Positions 8,061-17,910 are shown, counted from the stretch's first letter. The stretch is DNA of 53,374 nucleotides from an uncultured Prevotella sp. (GCA_934204655.1 CAKPZJ010000016.1:1-53374), one strand, 5' to 3'. Program-made: numbers and translations. Notes: generated by a model from the letters alone, not told the origin.

Positions 8061-9344
8061 ATGTCAGTCGCCAAACGCATAATAGTCCTGATGGTCACAT
8101 TCGTCATGGGGTGTCTCACCGTATCGGCCGAGAGCATCCTGGACCGCATGCGTACACGCGACATAGCCAACTGGCAGTACATAGACTACTATCTGCATAT
8201 CTTTAGCACGCAGTACGAGAACTACCCGTTCGTGGTACGTACCTGTATCGTCATACTGCTGGTGAGCTGTATATCCATCTTCTGCTTTACTATCCTGCTG
8301 ATATCACAGAAAGTCAAGGACAACCGCAATAACTGGTATTATAACAGTCTTTACAACCGCTATTACACCAAGCTGGTCGACATCTCATCGGCCCAGGAAG
8401 ACCTGGACTATCACGAAGTGGCCCAAAGGCTTGGCGTAACCGAGAAGCAGCGCCAACGGTTGCGCAAGGGGGCGCGTATTTTTATGCTGGGACGACTGCT
8501 GATGCAGGTAAAGTCGGAGTATTACGAGACATATAACCAGGCTAACATCCAGCAGATAGTCCGGGCGTTCGGGCTGACCGAGCACATGGAGCACGTGTTT
8601 ACCTTTGGCTCCATGGCCAAGCGCTTGCGCGCCATGCAGCTGGCCCAGTTTCTGATGATAGACGTGCCGGAGTCGATACTGGTACGCTTGCTCAACTCGT
8701 CGAGCTCCACCCTGCGCAAGGAGGTGCGCATGTACTACCTCTGGCTCTGCGACTACGACCCTTTCCGCTTCTTCGAGGACACCAGCTACGACTACGAGTA
8801 TCGCCCCTGGGACAACCTGGAGATACACCATCTGCTCCGTGCGCGCCAGCGTGCCGGTAAGGAGATGCCGGCACTGCTGCCCGTAGTGACAGTGTGCCGT
8901 GACGAGCGCCTCAAGGCGTGTCTGATACGCGAGGTGGGCTTCTGGGGCAAGCCCGATGAGATAGAGGGGATGGAGCGCTACTTCGACTCGAACAATATGG
9001 CTATCCGCATGGCCGCCATAGACTGCATGGGCATAGCCCGCAGTGCCAGGGCCGAGCACAGGCTGGTCGAGATGTATCCCGCGCAGCCCAAGCGCGTGCA
9101 GCTGCATACCTTGGAGGCTGTTATGCAAATCGACTCAGGCAATGCGGTGGGCTTCCTGGTCAGGGCGTGGACCGACTGTACCGTTATGTCGGTCAAGCTC
9201 AACCTGCTGCTGTGCCTGTGGCACTACAGTGACCTCGGCCGGGAAGAGTTTGCCCGCTTGGAGCATCGCGCCACAGGCGCGGACCTGCTGCTGTTCGGTC
9301 AGGTGCGCGCCTTTACAGGCATTTACAAGAAGATAACGGCATGA
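8061..9344 (+). CDS. membrane-anchored HEAT-like repeat protein, first gene of the exopolysaccharide operon
   Basis: A 427-residue protein. A signal-like hydrophobic segment lies at 5-23 and a second membrane helix (VVRTCIVILLVSCISIFCF) near 57-82; the rest is a soluble alpha-helical domain, probably cytoplasmic. Helical pairs such as RYFDSNNMAIRMAAIDCMGIA and LEHRA resemble HEAT/armadillo repeats. No catalytic motif is visible, so a scaffold or regulatory role for the synthase encoded next is inferred. Its stop codon overlaps the next start (ATGA at 9341-9344), implying translational coupling with the glycosyltransferase. Confidence 0.75.
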   Translation: MSVAKRIIVLMVTFVMGCLTVSAESILDRMRTRDIANWQYIDYYLHIFSTQYENYPFVVRTCIVILLVSCISIFCFTILLISQKVKDNRNNWYYNSLYNRYYTKLVDISSAQEDLDYHEVAQRLGVTEKQRQRLRKGARIFMLGRLLMQVKSEYYETYNQANIQQIVRAFGLTEHMEHVFTFGSMAKRLRAMQLAQFLMIDVPESILVRLLNSSSSTLRKEVRMYYLWLCDYDPFRFFEDTSYDYEYRPWDNLEIHHLLRARQRAGKEMPALLPVVTVCRDERLKACLIREVGFWGKPDEIEGMERYFDSNNMAIRMAAIDCMGIARSARAEHRLVEMYPAQPKRVQLHTLEAVMQIDSGNAVGFLVRAWTDCTVMSVKLNLLLCLWHYSDLGREEFARLEHRATGADLLLFGQVRAFTGIYKKITA

Positions 9345-10816
9345 AAGAGATACTGTTCTATACATACGGCTACCTGGTGTTCTTCTACTCGATGGCACTG
9401 ATGATCAGCTACGTGATACTCACGCTGCTGGCGTACCGCGAGCAGAAGCGCAACCGCCACATCATGTCCGATGCCTATGTAAAGAAAATCTTTGAGCACT
9501 CGCCCTTTACTCCGGGCGTGTCTATCGTGGCTCCGGCTTACAACGAGGAGAACACCATCGTGGACAACGTTAAGTCGCTGCTTTCACAGGACTACCCCAA
9601 GTTTGAGGTCATCATCGTGAACGACGGCAGTAAGGACTCTACGCTTCAGAAGATGATAGACAACTTCGACCTGATAGAGGTGCCGTATCACTATAGGCAG
9701 CGCATACTCGCCAAGCCGTTCAAGAGAATGTTCCTGTCAACCAATAAAGAGTACGTGAACCTCCGCGTGGTAGACAAGGTCAACGGTGGAACCAAGGCAG
9801 ACCCCGTGAACGCCGGGCTCAACGTGGCCCGCTATCCATACTTTATCAATACCGACGTAGACTGTATCCTGTCTAAGGACGCGATACGCAAGTGCATCCG
9901 CCCGATGATAGACCACAGCCACGTGATAGCCGTTTCGGGTGTCATGAGTATATCTAACGCCTGTGTGGTAAAAGATGGCAACATGGTGAAGTACCGCATA
10001 CCCTGGAGTCCCATCCCCCTGTTTCAGACGCTCGAGTATCTGCGTTCATTCATGGTCGGCAAGATGGGGTGGAGCGCCATTAACGCCATGCCCAACGTGT
10101 CGGGAGGCTACGGCATGTTCGATACCGAGGTGGCCATCGCTGCCGGCGGCTACTCGGCCGACTCGCTGGCCGAGGATATGGACATGCTGATACGCATGAT
10201 AGGTTACTGCTGCGACTTCAACCGTCCCTACCGCGTTATCCAGATACCCGACACCTGCTGTTGGACCGAGGGCCCCGCTACGCTGCGCCAGCTGTACCGC
10301 CAGCGCACCCGTTGGGGACACGGGCTGATACAGACGTTCGGCAAGTACTACCGAATGATATTCTCCAGGAAGTACCGGCAACTGGGATTGATAACCTTGC
10401 CGTACCTGCTCATCTTCGAGTTTCTCGCCCCCGTCATCGAGATAATCGGATTCTTTATCTTCCTCTATCTCGCCTTTACCGGGGGAGTCAACTGGGGTAC
10501 CGCGTGGATTATATTCCTCGTGATGTACGTGTTCTGTTTCCAACTCTCGTTCGTGGTTATCTACTACGACTACACCCAGACTAAGATGCGCGGAGCCTCT
10601 TACATCCGCCTGGTCGTTGCGGCACTCTTGGAGCCGCTGGTTTACCATCCGCTGATACTGCTCTTCTCCCTGCGCGGTTACCTGCGGTTCCTGCTCAAGC
10701 AGGGAATAGTATGGGGAGAGATGAAACGCAAGGGATTTCAGCAGAACCAGGCTTCGCCAGGACAGCAGCCGCCGGCTGCCACGGTGCCCGTGGATGACAC
10801 GGCGCCCACCGAGTAG
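9341..10816 (+). CDS. processive family 2 glycosyltransferase (PgaC/BcsA-like polysaccharide synthase)
   Basis: A 491-residue inner-membrane enzyme. One N-terminal helix (about 8-32) precedes a cytoplasmic GT-A domain with VSIVAPAYNEENT, VNDGSKDST, the metal-binding D172-V-D174 in NTDVDC, the base-containing E278-D279 in AEDMD, and the Q321-R-T-R-W325 motif that marks processive synthases of cellulose, hyaluronan and poly-N-acetylglucosamine. Three to four C-terminal helices follow (near 345-470), as in synthases that polymerise and translocate together. The polymer cannot be named: family 2 members of this kind make beta-linked Glc or GlcNAc chains. A Pro/Gly/Gln-rich tail of about 25 residues ends the protein. 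No PilZ domain is present. Confidence 0.9.
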   Translation: MKEILFYTYGYLVFFYSMALMISYVILTLLAYREQKRNRHIMSDAYVKKIFEHSPFTPGVSIVAPAYNEENTIVDNVKSLLSQDYPKFEVIIVNDGSKDSTLQKMIDNFDLIEVPYHYRQRILAKPFKRMFLSTNKEYVNLRVVDKVNGGTKADPVNAGLNVARYPYFINTDVDCILSKDAIRKCIRPMIDHSHVIAVSGVMSISNACVVKDGNMVKYRIPWSPIPLFQTLEYLRSFMVGKMGWSAINAMPNVSGGYGMFDTEVAIAAGGYSADSLAEDMDMLIRMIGYCCDFNRPYRVIQIPDTCCWTEGPATLRQLYRQRTRWGHGLIQTFGKYYRMIFSRKYRQLGLITLPYLLIFEFLAPVIEIIGFFIFLYLAFTGGVNWGTAWIIFLVMYVFCFQLSFVVIYYDYTQTKMRGASYIRLVVAALLEPLVYHPLILLFSLRGYLRFLLKQGIVWGEMKRKGFQQNQASPGQQPPAATVPVDDTAPTE

Positions 10817-10849
10817 ACAGATAGATTACACCTTATTATATATATAGAC

Positions 10850-13843
10850 ATGAGACGACTTATTCATATACTCTATATCGCTTTGCCCCTGCTGCTGGTA
10901 GCTCCGGTGGTCAGGGCTGCTGGCTTTGTTGGCCCCGTTGACGGCTTGGTCAAGAGCAAGGTTCCCCATACGCCCGACTACTACGACGCCACGGTGCGTG
11001 CCGCCTTTAAGCGCGGCAACTGGGAGGGCGGCAAGCGGCTCCTGGACGAGGGTCTTAAGTACTATCCTTCTCTCTCGGTGCTCAATGAGCTGGCCGGCTC
11101 GTATTATTACCACAAGCGGGCTTACGACGATGCCCGTTTCTATCTGGTAAGGGCGCTGCGCGACAACAATTCGAATGTCGATGCCAAGCAGCTCATGGTC
11201 AAGGTGGAAGAGGACACCAAGAACTACTCCAGCGCGATATGCTATGTCAACGAGTTGCTCGAGATACATCCTTACTGGAAGGGTCTCTGGCGCCACAAGA
11301 TAAGTCTGTACCGCAAGCAGGGCAACGACCAGGAGGCCGACCGCCTGCTGCACCGTCTCTGCCAGATTTACCCCAACGACGCTCAACTCAAGAAAGACCT
11401 GAACTACCAGCTCGGGCTGCGCGCCAACGCCGACCGTAAGAAAGGTAACAAGGAGGGCGCCATCGCCTCGCTCCGCGAGCTGGTCAAGAACAATCCCCGT
11501 ACCGAGGAACCTTATCTGCAGCTCTGTAACCTGCTCCTCCAGGAGGGCTATCGCAGCGAGGCTATCGAGGTGGCAGGGCGCGGAGCCGCCAATCTGCCTA
11601 ACAGTAGCCGACTGGTGATGAAGAAGGCCGGCATACTGGCCGACGACAGCCGCTACGCCGAGGCCATGGCTTATGTGGAGCAGGCCATGAAGACCAACCG
11701 CAGTCCACAGCTGGTGTCGTTCTACAACTCCATGCAGGCCGATGCTGCCCGCGCCGCTTCGCACAACGACCCCTACGTACTCTATGGCAAGGTCTATGAG
11801 CGTACCAAGAGCCAGGAGTCGCTCGACTACCTGCTCTCTACCTCCATTACCCGTGGCTACTACGACAATGCACTCTACTACATCGGCGAGGCACGCAAGC
11901 GCAAGGGCGACACTGAAGACCTGCTGTACAAACAGTACATCGTTAACAAGCGCATGGGCAATACCCAGGCTGCTAACAACCTGCTGGTTCGCCTCTACCA
12001 GCGCAACCCACGTAACAAGGACGTGGCTGGCGACCTGGCACAGCTCCGCCTGAATCAGGCTGTCCGCCTGATGAGCGAGAAGTCGTACGGCGAGGCCCTG
12101 CCACTGCTCCAGTTTGCTGCCGGCCACTCCCAGGAGAAAGATGTACGCGAGTCGGCTTACAGCCGCATCGTTACCTGTAACGTAGAGCTGCGCCGCTACG
12201 ACGCTGCCGACCGCGCGCTGGCCGAGTACAACACCCATTTCCCAGGTCGCCCCGACTATGTGCTCCGCCATGGCGACATACTCAACCGCAGTGGCCGCAC
12301 CGAGGCCGCCCTCAGCTTCCTGGCTCAGGCTGCTAACAGCGAGAACGATGAACTGACGCGGGCGCAGTATGTCAATGCCTACGAGGAGACAGCCGTGCCC
12401 TACATTAAGCGGCTCATGGCAGCCGGTGCCGTAGCCAAGGCTTACACCCAGTGCGAGAACCTGCTCAGCGTGTGCCCCATGTCCGAGGATGGACTCCACT
12501 ATGCCGTCAATGCGTCGGCCCAACTGCAGCGCTGGACCGACTACCGCCGCTTCGTCAGCATGGGCCGTATGCGCTACGCTTCTGACAACTTCTATATCAT
12601 CAAGCAGGCAGCCCTCTACACAGGTGCCAAGCAGTTTGCCCGGGCCGACGAGATACTGCGGCCACGCGTGAGCGAGTACTTAGGCGACTCGCTGCTGATA
12701 AGGGCCAACAGCGGCAACAGCTCTGACTGGGCCGCCGACCTGATAGAGCATCACCAGGCCGACTCGGCACTGGCCGTGCTCAACTCGGCGCTGGTATTCG
12801 ACCGCGATAACCGGCTGCTGCTCTACACTAAGGGTCTGGCTTACGAGGCCCTGCATCAGTACGACTCTGCCTACGTGTACCAGAAGTACTACCGCCCGGA
12901 TATCTCCGAACTGGCTTCCTTTACCCGCCATCTCAACAGTCTGATAGCCCGTGGCTACCGCAATGGGCTCAACTTCGAGTATCTTCAGGGCCGCTACGGC
13001 GAGCAGGATGTGATAACGGCCGTGGCCTCGGTGGAGTACACGCGCAAGCTCGATGCCGCCAACGACATAGCCGTGAGACTCAACTACGCCGGGCGAGAGG
13101 GTGCCGTGGCCGGCGCAGCCTCCGAGGAACAGGTCTCGGGCGGCACGGGACTGCAGTTGGTGGCCGAGTGGACACACGTGTTCAACGACCGATGGCAGGC
13201 CACGGCCAATGCGGGCGTGGCCAGTAAGTATTTTCCGCAGCTCATGGCCAACCTGCGCGTGCAGCGTTCCTGGGAACACGAGTGGGAGACCGAGGCGCAC
13301 GTGGGGTTCCGTCGATTCGATTCTTATAAGAAGACTTTCCAGTGGAATAGCGATGTGTACGATGAGGCTACGGGCCAATATGGTCTCTGGGGCTTCGCCG
13401 GCTGGCAGAAAGACCGCATGACGCTCCTTAACTTAGGCTTGGGTGCCAGCCGCACACTCGGCGACTTCTGGTTCAACGCCAAACTCGACGGCTATCAGAT
13501 GTCGAGCAAGTTCTATGTCAACCTGCTGGCTCAGGCCAAGTACTTCGTGCTGGGCGATGGCAAGTCGTGCATACAGGCCCTGGCCAGCGTGGGAAGCGCC
13601 CCCGAGGCCACGATGATAGACTATGCCATGCCGGGCACCTTTAACCACCTCAATACACAGGTGGGACTGGGCGGCCAGTACCGTGTTCACCGCAACGTGA
13701 CGCTGGGCATCCTCGGCACGTGGTACACTTACTACACCCAGTCTAACGGTCGCCGTGGCACAGAGGAGAGCTATACCGACTATATCACTACTCGTTATAA
13801 AAACCTGTTTAATGTTGATGCGCAGATACTCATATCGTTCTAA
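10850..13843 (+). CDS. TPR-repeat outer-membrane beta-barrel protein (PgaA/BcsC/YaiO-like exporter)
   Basis: A 997-residue protein with signal peptide (cleavage near VRAAG, about residue 24). Residues 40 to about 690 are helical TPR repeats, for example NELAGSYYYHKRAYDDARFY and ADRALAEYNTHFPGRPDYVL. From about 700 the sequence changes to alternating aromatic beta strands (VEYTRKLDAANDIAVRLNY ... GLGGQYRVHRNVTLGILGTWY) and ends DAQILISF with a terminal Phe, typical of outer-membrane barrels of the YaiO type. The layout, periplasmic TPRs followed by a C-terminal barrel, is that of PgaA and BcsC, which guide a polysaccharide through the periplasm and outer membrane. It starts 33 nt after the synthase gene. 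The barrel is smaller than typical PgaA barrels (inference from length). Confidence 0.85.
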   Translation: MRRLIHILYIALPLLLVAPVVRAAGFVGPVDGLVKSKVPHTPDYYDATVRAAFKRGNWEGGKRLLDEGLKYYPSLSVLNELAGSYYYHKRAYDDARFYLVRALRDNNSNVDAKQLMVKVEEDTKNYSSAICYVNELLEIHPYWKGLWRHKISLYRKQGNDQEADRLLHRLCQIYPNDAQLKKDLNYQLGLRANADRKKGNKEGAIASLRELVKNNPRTEEPYLQLCNLLLQEGYRSEAIEVAGRGAANLPNSSRLVMKKAGILADDSRYAEAMAYVEQAMKTNRSPQLVSFYNSMQADAARAASHNDPYVLYGKVYERTKSQESLDYLLSTSITRGYYDNALYYIGEARKRKGDTEDLLYKQYIVNKRMGNTQAANNLLVRLYQRNPRNKDVAGDLAQLRLNQAVRLMSEKSYGEALPLLQFAAGHSQEKDVRESAYSRIVTCNVELRRYDAADRALAEYNTHFPGRPDYVLRHGDILNRSGRTEAALSFLAQAANSENDELTRAQYVNAYEETAVPYIKRLMAAGAVAKAYTQCENLLSVCPMSEDGLHYAVNASAQLQRWTDYRRFVSMGRMRYASDNFYIIKQAALYTGAKQFARADEILRPRVSEYLGDSLLIRANSGNSSDWAADLIEHHQADSALAVLNSALVFDRDNRLLLYTKGLAYEALHQYDSAYVYQKYYRPDISELASFTRHLNSLIARGYRNGLNFEYLQGRYGEQDVITAVASVEYTRKLDAANDIAVRLNYAGREGAVAGAASEEQVSGGTGLQLVAEWTHVFNDRWQATANAGVASKYFPQLMANLRVQRSWEHEWETEAHVGFRRFDSYKKTFQWNSDVYDEATGQYGLWGFAGWQKDRMTLLNLGLGASRTLGDFWFNAKLDGYQMSSKFYVNLLAQAKYFVLGDGKSCIQALASVGSAPEATMIDYAMPGTFNHLNTQVGLGGQYRVHRNVTLGILGTWYTYYTQSNGRRGTEESYTDYITTRYKNLFNVDAQILISF

Positions 13844-15965
13844 AACACTGGTGTCGGTACTGTGCGCAGCGCTGTTGGCCGTGCCCCTGACACTCATGGC
13901 CGCCTGCATGTCGACCGCGCTGAAGTCCTTTGGCCTGTATAGCGAGTATGCCATACTGCCAGCCAACTCCAGTGATGGGGCAGATGTCAAGTGGGCTACA
14001 TATCTGAAGACCCACTTCCAGAAGAGGGCCACTGACCGCGACTGCGTCATCGCGACACCCGCACAGGACGACAGTCAGCTACAGGTAACGGTAGACCTGA
14101 ACCCCAGGCTGGCCACCGACTACCAGGTGGGCGTGGCCGACCATGCCCTGAACCTCTCGGCCCGCAACACCGAGGCCATGCTGTGGCTGCTGTACCAGTT
14201 TATGAGTGCGGCGGCCCGTGCCGACAGCCGTCTGGCGGTAAGCGACCTGCCTCCGGCCGTGCTCAGTTGTCAGCGCGACACCGCCGGAACTTTTGCCTTC
14301 GAGTACCGCGGCATTTACAGCCCCTCTAATGCCGATGCCGACCTGATGCCCATCTTGGGCGTACACAACGTAGACTTTGACTGGGGCCTCTGGGGCCATA
14401 ATATTAATAAGGTGTTTGGCGGCAACGTGCCCGACAAGGCCCGCGCCCTCGTCGGCGGACACCGCAGCGACAGCCAGTGGTGCTTCTCGTCTGACGAGCT
14501 GTACCGCGCTTACGAGCGCTACATTATAGATAACTACGGTGACGGCACTGCCGATGCCCCCACCCGTTTCAGCGTGATGCCGAACGATAACGATGAGGTC
14601 TGCCAGTGTCCCGACTGTCGGGCTGCCGGCAATACGCCCACTTCGGCCACCCCCGCGGTAACGCGGATGGTAAAGCGGCTGTCGCGGCGGTTTCCCCATC
14701 AGCTGTTCTTCACCTCGGCCTATGCCACCACGCAGACGCCGCCCACCCATAGGCTGCCCGCCAATGTCGGTGTACTGGTAAGCGCCATGGACCTGCCCTT
14801 AGTGGCCGATGAGGACGACAAGGCAGCCGCTGCCAAGACCGCCAAGGCCAAGGACAGGTTCGGCCAGACCATCCAGGCGTGGCAGTGCAGTACTGACCGC
14901 GTGTATGTGTGGGACTATATGCGCAACTTTGACGACTATCTTACCCCCTATCCCTGTCTGCACGCGCTGCAGGGCAGGCTGCGCTATTACCAGCAACTGG
15001 GCATCAGGGGCGTATTCTTTAACGGCAGCGGCTACGACTATGCCTCGTTCGACGACGTGCAGACCTATGTACTGGCCCAGCTACTCCTGAACCCCGAGGC
15101 CGATGTCGATGCCGGCATACATGCCTACTTGGCCGCCACCTATCCCGTTACGGGACAGCTATTGGAGAACTACTACACCTCGTTAGAGGCTGCGGCTGCC
15201 GGCCACGTGCTGCCCTGGTATGGCGGCATGGCCGATATGGTGGCTGCAGGGGTCGATCCCACGGCGCTGAACCGCTTTGCCAATCAGCTTGAGGTGGCCT
15301 CGAAGAAGGCCGACGTGACCGAGCGCAAGAAGATAAACGCGCTGCTTACGGCGCTGGCCTACCCCCGTCTGGAGGCCCTTCGCCTAAAAAAAGTAAAACC
15401 CTCGGACGCCACGGTGGCCCAGCTCACATCGCTGCTCGCCGCCCATACCGCCTTTAAGGACATGGCCAACTATCGCGAGGCCCTGGGCGACATAGACAGC
15501 TACCTGAACCAGTGGCGCCTGTCGTACCCCTGGCCCAGCAACTCGGGCCGGCGGCCCCTGCTGGGCTTGCGCTGCCTGGAGGGCGGTGCCGAGGGACAGT
15601 CTGTCGAAGTGCTCGCCGACGGCCGCCAGGGCTTTACCACCGACTATCATACCGGCTGGTACATCACCAGTGCTCCCCAGTTGTGCCTGCAGGGTCAGGG
15701 CTTCCAGCGCGCATCCGTGCAGCTCAGCCTGTCGTTCCTCCACGCCCCTGTGTGGCACATCTATCTGCCCTCGGAGGTATCGGTATGGCAGGGCGACACG
15801 TGCTGTGGACGGGCTACGGTACCCGCGGCCACCGACGGACGCGCCCGGGTAACACTGCCGGCAGCCGGCTTGGTACCCCTGAAGCCCATCGAGATACGCA
15901 TCAAGCAGAATAACCAGGCCAAAGGCCGCGTTACGCTGGCCTGCGACGAAATAGAAGTAATGTAA
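13818..15965 (+). CDS. DUF4838-type glycosidase-like lipoprotein
   Basis: ATG 13818 overlaps the barrel gene by 26 nt and gives a 715-residue protein with a lipoprotein-like leader (MRRYSYRS ... LTLMAAC, Cys30). An N-terminal alpha/beta domain (SARNTEAMLWLLYQF) of the kind found before GH20/GH67-like barrels is followed by a DUF4838-like core with FSVMPNDNDEVCQCPDCR, VYVWDYMRNFDDYLTPYP, GIRGVFFNGSGYDYASFDDVQTYVLAQLLLNP-type segments (quoted in part) and a C-terminal beta domain. The position in the operon matches that of PgaB, the periplasmic deacetylase/hydrolase of the PNAG system, so a role in trimming or modifying the polymer is inferred. Active-site residues cannot be assigned with confidence. 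An upstream in-frame ATG at 13812 is also possible. Confidence 0.7.
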   Translation: MRRYSYRSKTLVSVLCAALLAVPLTLMAACMSTALKSFGLYSEYAILPANSSDGADVKWATYLKTHFQKRATDRDCVIATPAQDDSQLQVTVDLNPRLATDYQVGVADHALNLSARNTEAMLWLLYQFMSAAARADSRLAVSDLPPAVLSCQRDTAGTFAFEYRGIYSPSNADADLMPILGVHNVDFDWGLWGHNINKVFGGNVPDKARALVGGHRSDSQWCFSSDELYRAYERYIIDNYGDGTADAPTRFSVMPNDNDEVCQCPDCRAAGNTPTSATPAVTRMVKRLSRRFPHQLFFTSAYATTQTPPTHRLPANVGVLVSAMDLPLVADEDDKAAAAKTAKAKDRFGQTIQAWQCSTDRVYVWDYMRNFDDYLTPYPCLHALQGRLRYYQQLGIRGVFFNGSGYDYASFDDVQTYVLAQLLLNPEADVDAGIHAYLAATYPVTGQLLENYYTSLEAAAAGHVLPWYGGMADMVAAGVDPTALNRFANQLEVASKKADVTERKKINALLTALAYPRLEALRLKKVKPSDATVAQLTSLLAAHTAFKDMANYREALGDIDSYLNQWRLSYPWPSNSGRRPLLGLRCLEGGAEGQSVEVLADGRQGFTTDYHTGWYITSAPQLCLQGQGFQRASVQLSLSFLHAPVWHIYLPSEVSVWQGDTCCGRATVPAATDGRARVTLPAAGLVPLKPIEIRIKQNNQAKGRVTLACDEIEVM

Positions 15966-15973
15966 CACCAGTT

Positions 15974-16564
15974 ATGGCAGAAACAACAACCCCCCTATAC
16001 CGCCACGCGCACATCACCGCCTGCGCCTTAGTCACCCTCGTACTGATGGTGGCCCTTATGTCGTTCTCGGGATGTAAGAAGCGCGTGTCGCCCACCACGC
16101 TGAGCGTGATAGACTCTGTCCGCCACTATTACCCCATCGTGGCTGGCGAGAAGCTCAACGTGGTTTACACCATAGTGAACCGTGGTGACGATCCATTCCT
16201 TATCGATGACGTTCAGCCGTCGTGCGGCTGTATCGCCGGAAAGGTAGAGGAAGTAGCCATACCGCCTCACGACTCGCTCACGCTGTCCTTTGTGTTCGAC
16301 TCGAGTAAGAATGTGGGTTACGTGCGCCACTGCATACGCATATTCGGCAACGTTCTGCCGCGGGGCATGGCCACCCTGGTGTTCGATGTCAACGTGGTGC
16401 CACCCTCGGATGCCATTCCCGACTACGAGGAGACCTACCAGCGCGAGACGGATGCCAGTGTCAAGGACTTGGTCGACGGAACCCCCGCCCAGAAGGGCTA
16501 CTATACCGACGACGAGGGTGCCAAGGACAGCCGTCGACATGTGCGCTATCCCTGGCGCGAGTAG
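15974..16564 (+). CDS. DUF1573 domain lipoprotein of the exopolysaccharide operon
   Basis: A 196-residue protein starting 8 nt after the previous stop. A long basic N-terminus precedes a hydrophobic stretch and a lipobox SFSGC (Cys34). Residues about 50-140 form one Ig-like DUF1573 domain: the hallmark FLIDDVQPSCGCIAG is present, followed by IPPHDSLTLSFVFDSSKNVG and a closing strand. The C-terminal 50 residues are charged and probably disordered. DUF1573 proteins are common in Bacteroidota envelopes and have no settled function; here the genetic linkage points to the polysaccharide export machinery. Confidence 0.8.
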   Translation: MAETTTPLYRHAHITACALVTLVLMVALMSFSGCKKRVSPTTLSVIDSVRHYYPIVAGEKLNVVYTIVNRGDDPFLIDDVQPSCGCIAGKVEEVAIPPHDSLTLSFVFDSSKNVGYVRHCIRIFGNVLPRGMATLVFDVNVVPPSDAIPDYEETYQRETDASVKDLVDGTPAQKGYYTDDEGAKDSRRHVRYPWRE

Positions 16565-16656
16565 ACGACTCCACAGCCCACGGCTGCCCCACGGGCGGTA
16601 GCGATGGGCCGATAAATAATGAGCTCACTTAATGTTTAATAAATTCACAAGTAACT

Positions 16657-17781
16657 ATGATGAAAAAGTTTATTCTTTTTGCCATGTCCGCTCTTGCTCT
16701 CGCAGCATGCAGCGATGACGCGACTACTGTAACTGGAGGCTCTGGCCAGGAGTCGGAGCCAGCTACCGAGGTGTACGTGCAGGGTACAAGGATGGCTGCC
16801 AACAGGGTGACTAAGGCCCCGGCTGATTATCAGACCGGCAAGGCCTACTTCTACATCCGTCTTGACAACCTTATCCCTAACCTTGGTTCTGATGTTGAGT
16901 CTGCCAAGTATTTCCCGCAGACGCGCTACCATCAGTCTGTCTTTGTTGAGCGCAACAGCGGTACTATTCAGGTTAGTTTTCCTTACTTCAGCGAGGGTAC
17001 ATATAAGAAATATGTGTACGATACTACTGGCAAGGCTACCCAGAGTGTCATTGCGAACGCTCCTGACCTCGGCGACCTGATTAAAGCTAACGAGAACACA
17101 AGGCTTGACCTGCGTAAATACAATACAAAGGGCTACAAGATTATCTGGTACATCGTCAAGTGGTCTGATAACAACTGGCACGTAGATGGTGTGGTGGCCA
17201 AGAGCGATGTCAAGGATGCTACTGAGGTTATCCCCAGCATCAAGGACGACAACAAGGACCTGGACAACAAGGCCGACGAGACCCCTGTAGACCCAGAGTA
17301 TGGTACGGGCAACGTAGAGGTGGACATCCATCAGCAGGCGCACAACACCTGGGAAGAAATCAAAACCTCTATCCACGTGCGCGACCTGGTTAACGGTGTC
17401 AAGGTGACCATCCCGCTTGAGAAAGAGTATGTAGCCGAGGCCGATGATATGCACATACGCACTTATAGCTTCGATCTTGAGAGCAAAGTGTACATCAATG
17501 GTCACGAATACGAGCTCCAGGACAACAAACCTATCAAGCTGACGGTAAAACACCAGGACAAGGCTGTTGTCATTACCGTTTCTGCCATCAGCGCAGACTA
17601 CATCAAGGCTCTCCGTAAGGAGTATGGCGACGGTGTTACCATCGAGGTACACACTTACGCCAAGGGACTCCCTAAAGAGGGCATCTGGAGTCGCGTAAAG
17701 CAGTCTACGGTAACGGTTGACCCCAGTACGTACGAGGGGCTTATCTTCAAGGGCGCCACGAACGCTTTCGGATACAAGTAG
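16657..17781 (+). CDS. lipoprotein of unknown function, last gene of the exopolysaccharide operon
   Basis: A 374-residue protein with a lipoprotein signal (ALALAAC, Cys18) followed by SDD, the acidic motif that sends Bacteroidota lipoproteins to the cell surface. I do not recognise the mature part. It has a central acidic linker (KDDNKDLDNKADETPVDPEY, near 190-210) between two predicted beta-rich halves; the second half (VDIHQQAHNTWEEIKTSIHV ...) looks Ig-like. There is no TAnnTTTG promoter in the 92-nt gap before it, and a strong terminator follows, so it is probably co-transcribed with the upstream genes. Codon use (GCT, ACT endings) is less GC-rich than the rest of the operon. Confidence 0.7.
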   Translation: MMKKFILFAMSALALAACSDDATTVTGGSGQESEPATEVYVQGTRMAANRVTKAPADYQTGKAYFYIRLDNLIPNLGSDVESAKYFPQTRYHQSVFVERNSGTIQVSFPYFSEGTYKKYVYDTTGKATQSVIANAPDLGDLIKANENTRLDLRKYNTKGYKIIWYIVKWSDNNWHVDGVVAKSDVKDATEVIPSIKDDNKDLDNKADETPVDPEYGTGNVEVDIHQQAHNTWEEIKTSIHVRDLVNGVKVTIPLEKEYVAEADDMHIRTYSFDLESKVYINGHEYELQDNKPIKLTVKHQDKAVVITVSAISADYIKALRKEYGDGVTIEVHTYAKGLPKEGIWSRVKQSTVTVDPSTYEGLIFKGATNAFGYK

Positions 17782-17832
17782 TTGAGTTTGCGAGCATAGA
17801 GTGAGTGGCAGCACGCTCAACTGCTGTGTTTA

Positions 17833-17884
17833 GGGCCGGCCCAGGGCATCCCTCCAAGGGATTGTCTCTGGGCCGGCTTTTTTG
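17833..17884 (+). terminator. terminator of the exopolysaccharide operon
   Basis: GCCGGCCCAG pairs exactly with CTGGGCCGGC, an inner CCCT/AGGG stem fills the loop, and TTTTTTTG follows. Confidence 0.9.
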
Positions 17885-17910
17885 TATTAGGGTAGGTAAC
17901 CCCGAGGACT

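Noticed and set aside
10826..12523. 565-codon open frame on the minus strand
   Set aside because: Lies opposite the TPR/barrel gene. GC-rich codon use often leaves long antisense frames; the translation has no domain, and the plus-strand protein is clearly real.
16645..17820. 391-codon minus-strand frame opposite the unknown lipoprotein
   Set aside because: The plus-strand frame has a clean lipoprotein signal and operon context; the antisense frame extends across the terminator.
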